Below, one piece after another: positions 29,765 through 38,057 of a DNA stretch of 64,000 bases. Every line of letters begins with the position of its first letter. Position 1 is the first letter of the stretch. The notes beneath the pieces are model-generated. The model worked only from the letters and a program-made list of their open reading frames with translations. It was not told the origin of the DNA and did not search any database. A program made the position numbers and the translations under genes. This DNA comes from an uncultured Bacteroidales bacterium (GTDB lineage: Bacteria; Bacteroidota; Bacteroidia; Bacteroidales; F082), in contig CAMJHP010000002.1 of assembly GCA_946405575.1 (NCBI GenBank), positions 62,001 through 126,000 on the forward strand. Reading direction: 5' to 3'.

Positions 29765-30812
29765 ACCTGTAAGCAAAAGCGTTGTTGTGCGCAAAAAACA
29801 ACAGACAGATCTGGTATTGGATGATGATTCGGTCAAGACCTGGATCAAGCAATCCAATAATGTCACTAACATGATGGCTGATTATAATGTCATCCAAATG
29901 CGTATTCTCGTTATTGTGATGGAGGCAATGCAAGAGGCCATTAATGGCAACATCAACCATCATAACAGCGCACAACTTGAACTTTTCCAAAATGACATTG
30001 ACAGGTTTGGTAAGATTACCATAGCCGTGCCAATGAAGAATTTTGGTGTCAAGTCCAATCACTACGCAGAACTCCGTTCAGCATTGGAAACGTTCTCTAA
30101 GATTTCGGTGCAGTTCAAGGTGGATAGCCCCTATGCTGGCAAAAACGCAACAAAATACACTCATTTAATGGATGTTACCATCCCTGAGAAGTATCAGAAA
30201 AGTGTTGTGTTCAACATTGATAAGGATATTGCAGAGAAGTTCCTGAATGTTCAAGGCGGCTTTACCAAGTTTCTTAAAGAGGTTGTGTTTGCGCTTGATA
30301 GTCCTTATAACATCAAATTCTATTACATGTGCTGCTCTTGGTTGGCCAAAGGTGGCTGGTCCATGAAAATGGAGGATTTGAGAGAATGGCTTTGTATCGG
30401 AAGCAAATACAAGGAGTTTAAGGACTTCAACCGCAGGATCTTGAAACCGACACAAGAGAATCTGGAAAAAAATGCAAATTGTTGGTTTGAATACAAGCCT
30501 GTCTTTGTCGACGGTGAGAAACAACCTCGTAGGATTGACTTTAAGATCTTTAGGAATGCCATGACAGTAGAGGAAGAGAAGTATTTTAATTCCCATGTGC
30601 AGAATATGAAAACCCTCATGTTTACGCATTTTCAAATTGGAGATGCCGATTTCAACAAGATACTGCCCTTGCTAACGCTTTACAACGTTGAAAAAGCAAC
30701 AGAAAAGCTGATGGATTTGTTTATCTATCTCCAAGAACATGCTGATGAGATAATCAACAAGAAAGAATATCTAATGAAATCTTTGATAACCTATTTGGAT
30801 CCACGACTTTAG
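29757..30812 (+). CDS. repA: Rep_3-family replication initiator
   Basis: IQMRILVIVMEAMQ...; DSPYNIKFYYMCCSWLAKGGWSMKMEDLREWLCIGSKYKEFKDFNRRILKPTQENLEKNANCWFEYKP typical of the Rep_3 winged helices; followed by iterons. Confidence 0.88.
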   Translation: MNKPVSKSVVVRKKQQTDLVLDDDSVKTWIKQSNNVTNMMADYNVIQMRILVIVMEAMQEAINGNINHHNSAQLELFQNDIDRFGKITIAVPMKNFGVKSNHYAELRSALETFSKISVQFKVDSPYAGKNATKYTHLMDVTIPEKYQKSVVFNIDKDIAEKFLNVQGGFTKFLKEVVFALDSPYNIKFYYMCCSWLAKGGWSMKMEDLREWLCIGSKYKEFKDFNRRILKPTQENLEKNANCWFEYKPVFVDGEKQPRRIDFKIFRNAMTVEEEKYFNSHVQNMKTLMFTHFQIGDADFNKILPLLTLYNVEKATEKLMDLFIYLQEHADEIINKKEYLMKSLITYLDPRL

Positions 30813-30885
30813 TCAATGAAAATCAGACAATTTCAAAACGGGTGTGATTATAATTCTCAATCTCACCCGTTTTTTGTTTGCCGCA

Positions 30886-31325
30886 AAATGTTCCCAATCT
30901 GTCTCCGAAATGCTCCCAATCTGTCCCTATCCGTTGAACCGATAAAGTTTCGGTTTCTTTCTCAAAAAAATGCTCCTTATCTGTCACCTTGTTATCATAA
31001 AAGCCTTAGTTTTATGTTGTTATACCAAGAAAATAGCAGGGGTTTTGAGGTCAAAAAATCCTCCCTATTTGTCCCCAACGCACATAAAAACTCCCAATCT
31101 GTCCCCGAAATACTCCCCCAATGTCTCCTGAACATTCCCAACTTGTCCCCAAAATGCTCCCAATCTGTCCCCAAAATGCTCCCAATCTGTCCCCAACGCC
31201 CCACAAACTCCCTATCTGTCTCCAAGAGGCGAAAAATGCTCCCAATCTGTCCCTTAAATGTCACCAAAGTGTCCCCAAAATGCTCCGAATCTGTCTCTAA
31301 AATGCTCCTAATCTGTCCCCGATAC
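30886..31325 (+). repeat. Iteron array, about 14 imperfect 22-bp copies (candidate oriV)
   Basis: Unit ATGCTCCCAATCTGTCCCCAAA and variants read directly from sequence, directly downstream of repA. Confidence 0.85.
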
Positions 31326-31526
31326 AATCATGTAAATTATTGTAAATCAATTAGAAAAATAGTCAATTTTAGCCTTTACTAATATCTACTACTATTAATT
31401 AATTGACTTTCAACTTCTCAATCGGTCTTTTATTTCAATTTCCCACCAACAAAAAGGTCTTTTATCCCATCTCCCACCCCCAACATTAGGGAAAAGACAT
31501 ATAAGGGGCAAAAAATGCCCTTAAAT

Positions 31527-31576
31527 TGAAGCGGGGACAAATACGGAGAATAAAAAGCTCCTTATTTGTCGCTTCA
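31527..31576. repeat. Inverted pair of iteron-like boxes / large hairpin
   Basis: TGAAGCGGGGACAAATACGGAG-AATAAAAAG-CTCCTTATTTGTCGCTTCA. Confidence 0.6.
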
Positions 31577-31703
31577 AAATCCACAAATGCTCCCTAAATG
31601 TTCCTTTTTTCTTTAAATTTTTCCGCCACTTAACATAATAAATGTTATTCGGAACAAAAACATGATGGGGACAAATAGGGAACATTTCAAGCAGTACAAG
31701 GCT

Positions 31704-32450
31704 TCAAGGCTTGTGAGTGAACCTGCAATGAGGATAATTTGAACATCCATAAAACTGACCATATTTTCCTTCCCGCAAAACAAGGTCTCCATCACATTGT
31801 GGACAATGGCCATTTGCAATCGCAATTTCTCTATCACGAACATAACTACTAACATTACTTACTTGAGCCTTTCGAGTATCATCATCCTGAATGTTGGCAG
31901 CTTCGATGGCTGCACAATATTTTGATACCTCTCCCCTATCTATATACACCACCTCATGCTGTTTGATGACTTGGGTAAGCTGGCTAATGTAAACGATGGC
32001 CGAATTATCCACACTCACGTTCAATCTCGCTTCATGTCCGAAGGCCACAATCGAGACAATAGGCATTTTCATCAAACCCTTGAACACAGATTTCAACGCT
32101 ATAATATGTGCCATATTCTGCTTTACTGGGTTTCTCATTTCGTATTTGTGGCCATAGATGTTTTGCGTCCAACTTTCCGAGTTCTCATGTCCACTGATGA
32201 TACCTTGCATGTTTTTTACCTCAATCACAAATGCGCCATACGGTGAAACTACAAGATGGTCAATTTGTGTAGTTCCGTAGTTTGTCGGTAGCATGATGTT
32301 TGAATACACCACATATTCTGATGGCAACCGGTGAAGATACCAGGCAGCAGCATTTTCGCCTCTTTTACCTTTCCTATTGGCTAATGATGGACGAAAGATA
32401 AGGAAGGCAATAAATGCAATCAGTATAATGATAAACAAAAACGACTCCAT
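31704..32450 (-). CDS. NERD-domain protein with C-terminal topoisomerase-type zinc ribbon
   Basis: KRGENAAAWYLHRLPSEYVVYSNIMLPTNYGTTQIDHLVVSPYGAFVIEVKN; CPQCDGDLVLREGKYGQFYGCSNYPHC. Confidence 0.9.
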   Translation of the reverse strand: MESFLFIIILIAFIAFLIFRPSLANRKGKRGENAAAWYLHRLPSEYVVYSNIMLPTNYGTTQIDHLVVSPYGAFVIEVKNMQGIISGHENSESWTQNIYGHKYEMRNPVKQNMAHIIALKSVFKGLMKMPIVSIVAFGHEARLNVSVDNSAIVYISQLTQVIKQHEVVYIDRGEVSKYCAAIEAANIQDDDTRKAQVSNVSSYVRDREIAIANGHCPQCDGDLVLREGKYGQFYGCSNYPHCRFTHKP

Positions 32451-32526
32451 TACTCTACTTTTTCGGTAACAAAGATAGGGACAACGCCTACAACTTCCAA
32501 ATCTTTTTCCCTGATGTCGTCCCTGT

Positions 32527-32770
32527 ATTTCGATATATATTTATATGTTTATTAATTTATATATTTTATAATTTATATATTTGTATTTTCTTTTCTTATC
32601 ATTTTATATATTTATACTAAAATATAAATGTATTATTATATAATTATATATATAAATAATTATATATTTATCGATTTATTAAAATATACATTTCTTTGTA
32701 TTTGTAAATGTATAAATATATATTTATATATTGTTAGAATATACATTTATATATTATTATATTTCTATAT
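32527..32770. repeat. Very AT-rich low-complexity tract
   Basis: Runs of TATATATTTATATA with almost no G/C. Confidence 0.8.
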
Positions 32771-32870
32771 TTTTGATTTTAATAGGTAGTTTCGGGATGG
32801 ATGAGATTTTTTTCAAACACTGATTGATGGTTGTGCAAAAAGTTGTATTTTTGCTGTGGGGGTTTTAATT

Positions 32871-32911
32871 GCAAGATGTGTTTTTGTATATACAAACAAA
32901 AACCAACTTGC
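32871..32911. promoter_or_regulatory. Nested palindrome, candidate operator or oriT element
   Basis: GCAAG-N7-(TTTGTATATACAAA)-N10-CTTGC about 60 nt upstream of the mobilization gene. Confidence 0.45.
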
Positions 32912-32974
32912 TCAAATCCTCGGAGGCTTTGAGAAGAAAAATCTTCGCAACTCAGATTTTTAAACATCATATAA

Positions 32975-33331
32975 ATGGGTAAAGAAAACAAAACGCAATA
33001 CAATTTCAGGATGACGACTGAGGAGAAGAAGCTTCTTCATCAGTTGGCATCTGAATCTGGCAGAACAGTATCAGGTTACATCAGAGCAAAACTATTTGGT
33101 GGGGAGAAGGCTACCCTCAATGCTGTCGAATTTTTGAAAGAGTACAAGGCACAAATTCATGAAATGCAGAAGATTGGTAATAATATCAATCAGTTGACTC
33201 ACTATGCAAATATCTGCATCAATAGTGGTAAACTATCTGAAGCAGTTGTCCAAGAGATGAATGAAAAGCTGGGAGAACTTATTCATTGCGAGAGATCCAT
33301 TGAATCGTTGGAAAAGAAAATCATCAGATAG
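32975..33331 (+). CDS. Plasmid mobilization protein, MobC/MobB-like (RHH)
   Basis: YNFRMTTEEKKLLHQLASESGRTVSGYIRAKLF ... KIGNNINQLTHYANICINSGKL. Confidence 0.85.
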   Translation: MGKENKTQYNFRMTTEEKKLLHQLASESGRTVSGYIRAKLFGGEKATLNAVEFLKEYKAQIHEMQKIGNNINQLTHYANICINSGKLSEAVVQEMNEKLGELIHCERSIESLEKKIIR

Positions 33332-33339
33332 TCCTTAGC

Positions 33340-33500
33340 GTTTTCTTTTATTATATTTTTATAAATATATAAATATACAAATATATAAAATTAGATATTA
33401 TTATCTATATACATATTATATTATAAGTTATAAAAATACAAATATAGTTTTACTTATAACTACATTTATCTATTTAGACAAATATTCAAAATAAGAAATT
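33340..33500. repeat. Second very AT-rich tract
   Basis: ATTATATTTTTATAAATATATAAATATACAAATATATAAA... Confidence 0.7.
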
Positions 33501-33567
33501 ATTTTATTCATAATTATTCGCTATATGAATATTTGTTTATCTTTGCACCGTGATTTGAATATCAAGT

Positions 33568-35109
33568 ATGATTGCAAAGATATTGTCATCGTCCACTACT
33601 TTCAATGCCGTTGAATACAACGAGAAGAAAGATGAAAGAGGTCAAAGTGAATTGCTCGTAGCTAAGAACTTTGGTGGATTGGAGGATAATCCGTCCAAGG
33701 CTGTCTTCAAAAAGTATTTCAGAGCATATGCGATGACAAATACCAACGTCAAAAATCCACAATTCCACGCTACCATTTCAACGAAAAAAAGAGAACATGA
33801 CTTCGACCAATTAGCTAAAATAGGAGAGCAATGGATTGAAAAGATGGGGTATGGCAAGCAGCCCTATATAATTTATGGTCATTCTGACACCGCCAACAAT
33901 CATGTGCATATTGTTTCAATCCGGATTGATGAGAATGGCAAGAAGATTTCTGATAGTTTTGAACGTCTCAGATCTCAAAAGGCATTGAATGAAATCCTCG
34001 GTCTGGATTTCTCACAGCAAGCAGATAAAGACCTGAAAAAATTGTCTGCTTACAATTTCTCTACCATGGCTCAGTTCAAATTGTTGTTTGAACGTGCTGG
34101 TTGGACGGTCATTGAAAAGGATGGTACGATTAACATCATTAAAGGTGGAGAGACTCAAAAAACCATTTCAACTGATAAAGTCAACGAAATAATTTTCCGC
34201 AATAGGGCTAATGAAAAGGATAAAGTTGCAAAAAAGCAGCTTATAGCTTTGTTGCATAAATATAAAGGTGGGGGAGGGTACAACCAAGTTACAGAGATAA
34301 TGAAAAGCAAGTTTGGGATTGATATGGTGTTCCATACAAAAGAAGGCCATGATACACCATACGGTTATACTGTAATTGACCACAAAAACAAGACAGTTTA
34401 CAAAGGTAGTGAGTTGATGAATTTGAAAGATCTGTTAGAACCCAATGAAAAGCAGAACCAAATAAGAACAGCAAAAGAAGTCATTCGTGATTTTATAGGT
34501 CAGGATGATATTCAAAACAATCCAAACTATACACTAAATGAATTGAAGCAAGTCCTGAATAAATATGGATTTGTAATTGACTCGGATGGAAATGTGTTTG
34601 CTGGAAAGGAACAGTTATTTAAGATGGGATATGACTTCAACAGACTGAAATACAATACCATGTTGAGAGATGCCAGAAAATTTCATGTGACCAATGCACA
34701 GGAAGCAAAGTTTATCAGTCGATTGTTCCAAGTCAAGGTTGAGCACTTGACTATTGATCCAAATAGAAGCAGTGATGTTGAAGACTACTATCTGAATCTT
34801 GCCAAAGCTTATGCAAGCAATGGCACATTTGATGATAATGTCTCTGACCAAATCAAAGTGTACAAAAACAATAACCTTTATTTTGTGGTTGATTACGATT
34901 CGATGGAAGTTTATGGAGTCAATGATTATAAGTTAAACCAGAGACTTACTAACACAAGTGCTTATACTACATCAGTAGCAGCTGGAGGACAAAATGTAGC
35001 TTTTGAAATAGCTAAGGTTGTTATGGATTCCGTGTTTGGAATGTTGTCTGTTGATGGTGGCGGTGGCGGTAGTGATGACAAACGAAGAAGAAGGAAGAAA
35101 AAGATATAA
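33568..35109 (+). CDS. Relaxase / mobilization nuclease
   Basis: NPQFHATIST, YGHSDTANNHVHIVSIRID three-His motif. Confidence 0.9.
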   Translation: MIAKILSSSTTFNAVEYNEKKDERGQSELLVAKNFGGLEDNPSKAVFKKYFRAYAMTNTNVKNPQFHATISTKKREHDFDQLAKIGEQWIEKMGYGKQPYIIYGHSDTANNHVHIVSIRIDENGKKISDSFERLRSQKALNEILGLDFSQQADKDLKKLSAYNFSTMAQFKLLFERAGWTVIEKDGTINIIKGGETQKTISTDKVNEIIFRNRANEKDKVAKKQLIALLHKYKGGGGYNQVTEIMKSKFGIDMVFHTKEGHDTPYGYTVIDHKNKTVYKGSELMNLKDLLEPNEKQNQIRTAKEVIRDFIGQDDIQNNPNYTLNELKQVLNKYGFVIDSDGNVFAGKEQLFKMGYDFNRLKYNTMLRDARKFHVTNAQEAKFISRLFQVKVEHLTIDPNRSSDVEDYYLNLAKAYASNGTFDDNVSDQIKVYKNNNLYFVVDYDSMEVYGVNDYKLNQRLTNTSAYTTSVAAGGQNVAFEIAKVVMDSVFGMLSVDGGGGGSDDKRRRRKKKI

Positions 35110-35144
35110 AACATAGATAAGGACAATTCTAAAATATATTGAAA

Positions 35145-35768
35145 ATGATAATTGTATTTGGAAACCAAAAAGGAGGTTGTGGAAAAACCACGAATTGCAT
35201 CCAGTTTGCAAATTACCTCGCCTACAAAGGCAAAAACTGTGTCGTTCTCGATGTCGACTTTCAGAAGTCTATTGTTGACAGAAGGAATCAGGATCTTGAA
35301 AATTTCGACAACAAACCACTGTATGAAGTGATAGATGCCGAAATGAATGATGTCGCAAAGACCATAGCAGATTTCAAAGAAATCAACGATGGCCATTTGC
35401 TGATAGATTTACCTGGTAGGGTAGATGATGAGGCTTTAATCACCATCCTGCAAAATGCTGATGTGGTAATTGTGCCATTCAGATATGACAGATTGACCAT
35501 GGACTCCACAGCTCTTTTCATCAAGATAATGGAGTATTACAAAATCAAAGCCAAGATTTTCTTCTTACCAAATAACATTGAAAGTTCGGTCAAATATGAG
35601 ACCAAAGAACAGGTGAAAGAAATCTTGAAAGAATACGGAATGATTACCGATGAGATACCTTCAAGGGTCATCATGCAGAGGCTTTATACCATTGATATTG
35701 AGAAAAAGGCTATAGAAGTGGTGTCTAAGGCTTATGATTGTATCATAGAAAACGCTGGTATTCAGTGA
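35145..35768 (+). CDS. parA: ParA-family ATPase
   Basis: VFGNQKGGCGKTTNCIQFANYLA deviant Walker A; LIDLPGRVDDEAL. Confidence 0.93.
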   Translation: MIIVFGNQKGGCGKTTNCIQFANYLAYKGKNCVVLDVDFQKSIVDRRNQDLENFDNKPLYEVIDAEMNDVAKTIADFKEINDGHLLIDLPGRVDDEALITILQNADVVIVPFRYDRLTMDSTALFIKIMEYYKIKAKIFFLPNNIESSVKYETKEQVKEILKEYGMITDEIPSRVIMQRLYTIDIEKKAIEVVSKAYDCIIENAGIQ

Positions 35769-35827
35769 TGTGAAAAATTTGTTCGTTTTTTGATATTATT
35801 TGTTCAATCTAAAAATGTATTTTTGCG

Positions 35828-36235
35828 ATGTCAAATTTGAAGCCAAAAAAGAATACAGATGGCACACCCACCTCGATTTCGCAGATCAGTAAAATGTTGA
35901 GGACGAAAGTGGAAGAGCCTAAAGAAGAAGTACAGGTTCAAGAAGTGCCAAAAGAAGAAAGTAAACCAATTAAAAAAGAAAAGCAGCCCCAACAAAACCT
36001 TGTTAGTGGAACAGAATTAGAGAATATGATCCTTGATGCCAAACAACATAGAGGACTTGAAATCGAAAGACGGCCAATAATGGTTGATACGGAACTATAT
36101 GATATTTTCGCTATGCTGAAAGCGAAAAAAAGAGTTCCTGCGGCAGGTTTGGTCTCTTTGATTTGTCGTCAATGGGTGATACAAAACAAGGTGGAATTGG
36201 AGCAAATGCTGGATCAAAAAATCAATGTACAATAA
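35828..36235 (+). CDS. Putative ParA partner / DNA-binding protein
   Basis: Immediately downstream of parA; low-complexity N-terminus then IERRPIMVDTELYDIFAMLKAKKRVPAAGLVSLICRQWV RHH-like. Confidence 0.5.
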   Translation: MSNLKPKKNTDGTPTSISQISKMLRTKVEEPKEEVQVQEVPKEESKPIKKEKQPQQNLVSGTELENMILDAKQHRGLEIERRPIMVDTELYDIFAMLKAKKRVPAAGLVSLICRQWVIQNKVELEQMLDQKINVQ

Positions 36236-36356
36236 ATCGGTCGTTTTACGAAACAGACTTATTTATAAGAGATAAGGGTTCTTTTGTCGAAACAAAATTG
36301 AGGCAAAAGAAGGTGGGCGGCCATCAGTGTCGCCCATTGTTTTTTGGAAAACTTTC

Positions 36357-36373
36357 GGGGACAAATAGGGAGC
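36357..36373 (-). repeat. Isolated iteron-like box
   Basis: GGGGACAAATAGGGAGC, first 16 nt the exact reverse complement of array variant CTCCCTATTTGTCCCC, about 5 kb from the array. Confidence 0.6.
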
Positions 36374-36493
36374 TTTTCTTGTGTTCCGAACAACCTTTTA
36401 TGTGTGATTTTTTTAAGGAATCTATCCAGAAAAAAGTCTTGAGCTTTTGAATAGGGTAGGGGTGGGGCTTTTATTTCGGATGGTTGCATAAGA

Positions 36494-36982
36494 TTAATCC
36501 TCCATTTTAAAGTTATTGGCTAATTCTTCAAATCCGGCTTCACGAAGGTAGTGTTGTAGTTTGTTCACATACAACAAACCCCATCGTTCAAAGTGCAAGA
36601 TATTCTTCCTTTGACCTGGATCCCATTCGAGATGCTTCTCGATACAGATATCGTAGGATGTCGTATCGTCATCTTGCATCCTGATACTGACCGTGGTGAC
36701 TTCTTCCGCTTCGCCTTCGGTTTTTGTCCTTTTTTCAAGGCTGAAATCTTTCAGAAGGTTGGTAACTTGTCTGAATTTGAAACCATTCCGAATCAGGTCA
36801 TCATCAATGACAACTATAGGAAAAAGGTCATCAATTTTGCGCAAAAAGACTTCGTCTCCTCTTTGGCACGAAATAATCTCACCCAGTTCTTTGATTTGTG
36901 CTTGGATGGGTTCACCTATACCATCCGTAGTAAAGCCGTCAAAAACGACCCAATCAAATGCAGTTAATTGTGTTTGTTTCAT
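36494..36982 (-). CDS. Hypothetical protein
   Basis: 162-aa ORF in leftward operon. Confidence 0.6.
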   Translation of the reverse strand: MKQTQLTAFDWVVFDGFTTDGIGEPIQAQIKELGEIISCQRGDEVFLRKIDDLFPIVVIDDDLIRNGFKFRQVTNLLKDFSLEKRTKTEGEAEEVTTVSIRMQDDDTTSYDICIEKHLEWDPGQRKNILHFERWGLLYVNKLQHYLREAGFEELANNFKMED

Positions 36983-37072
36983 ATTGTTTGTTATTGTTTT
37001 AGTGATAATTGTTATCAGTTTTGTTTCTTTTGAGCCATGCCCAGGCTTTGTGTGTGATTATCTTATCATGGT

Positions 37073-37477
37073 TCATTCATTTTGGAAATCATTGTTCTTT
37101 TTAAGCATTTCAATGACATCAACCAATTTTGCAATAATGTCACCCCCCTCACCATCGTAAATGAAATGGTTATATCCCGGCTTCTTTTGTATGGCCTCGT
37201 ACCAAACTCCATCACGATTAACCACCAAGCGAAAGTCGCTGATAAAACCTTGGACAACTGGCGGCATGAGTTCAATAAGTCGCAATGCTGACCAACAGGG
37301 GTAGAGTTTATCCATTGTGGATTTTTTACCTTTCAGCAGGGCATTAAAATCATGGTATTCGATAGTATGTGCGATGGTTGGATTTTTAACAGTACGGTAA
37401 CCATCAGCGGTACAGATGTCAAGGCCAAGTTCAATCAGTTTAGCTGATTGCTCTAATGTTGTGAAACAGTCTTTCAT
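37073..37477 (-). CDS. Hypothetical protein
   Basis: 134-aa ORF directly followed (upstream) by 37479..37778. Confidence 0.6.
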   Translation of the reverse strand: MKDCFTTLEQSAKLIELGLDICTADGYRTVKNPTIAHTIEYHDFNALLKGKKSTMDKLYPCWSALRLIELMPPVVQGFISDFRLVVNRDGVWYEAIQKKPGYNHFIYDGEGGDIIAKLVDVIEMLKKNNDFQNE

Positions 37478-37478
37478 T

Positions 37479-37778
37479 TTATTTCCCTTTCTTTAGTGTG
37501 TCGGAGAGGTCAATAATACAACCATTTTCATCTTTGATGGTGATTTTGCCCTCTTTAAGTTGTTCCACGAAAGCGTCTTTGGCATAAACATTTTCATAGG
37601 TACTGATATACCTGGTTGTATCGTGAAAAGATTTGATATTGAAGTCGCAATAGTCGCCATTGTCGAAATGCAATGTCACCTCATCACGCTTTATTTTACT
37701 GGCATCGACCTTGATAGATACTATAGTGTCCTTTTTCACATGCCAATTGGCATTAACGAGAATTTGAACAGTGTCCAT
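37479..37778 (-). CDS. Hypothetical protein
   Basis: 99-aa ORF just downstream of the inverted promoter cassette. Confidence 0.6.
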   Translation of the reverse strand: MDTVQILVNANWHVKKDTIVSIKVDASKIKRDEVTLHFDNGDYCDFNIKSFHDTTRYISTYENVYAKDAFVEQLKEGKITIKDENGCIIDLSDTLKKGK

Positions 37779-37794
37779 CTTCTATTAGTATTAG

Positions 37795-37935
37795 GTAGTA
37801 ACTTTGTTTGTTTGCACTACAAAAATACGAAAAAGATTTGAATTGGCAATACAAAAAAGCAAAAAAATCATCATTTTTTCAACTTTTTTTGTTGTCTAAA
37901 TGATGATAGAAAATCGTTTTCCCTTATGTTAGATA
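37795..37935 (-). promoter_or_regulatory. Recurrent promoter/leader cassette, copy E (leftward)
   Basis: Reverse complement reads GGGAAAACGATTTTC ... GCTTTTTTGTATTGCCAATTCAAATCTTTTTCGTATTTTTGTAGTGCAAACAAACAAAGTTACTACC. Confidence 0.75.
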
Positions 37936-38057
37936 AAGACTTCCTTTTATGTGTTATACAGCAATTATTTACTGTTTGGAAGTGTAATGAGAAAGATGTA
38001 TAGGGTAGGGGATGCCATAGTTCGATGAAAGGAACTTATGGGAGCATATTAAATGAG

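Noticed and set aside
30886-31325. Possible CRISPR array
   Set aside because: Units are nearly contiguous 22-bp direct repeats without unique spacers and sit next to a Rep_3 gene; iterons explain them.
30816-31382. 188-aa plus-strand ORF and overlapping minus ORFs with repetitive Pro/Cys-rich translations
   Set aside because: They are translations of the 22-bp iteron array, not real proteins.
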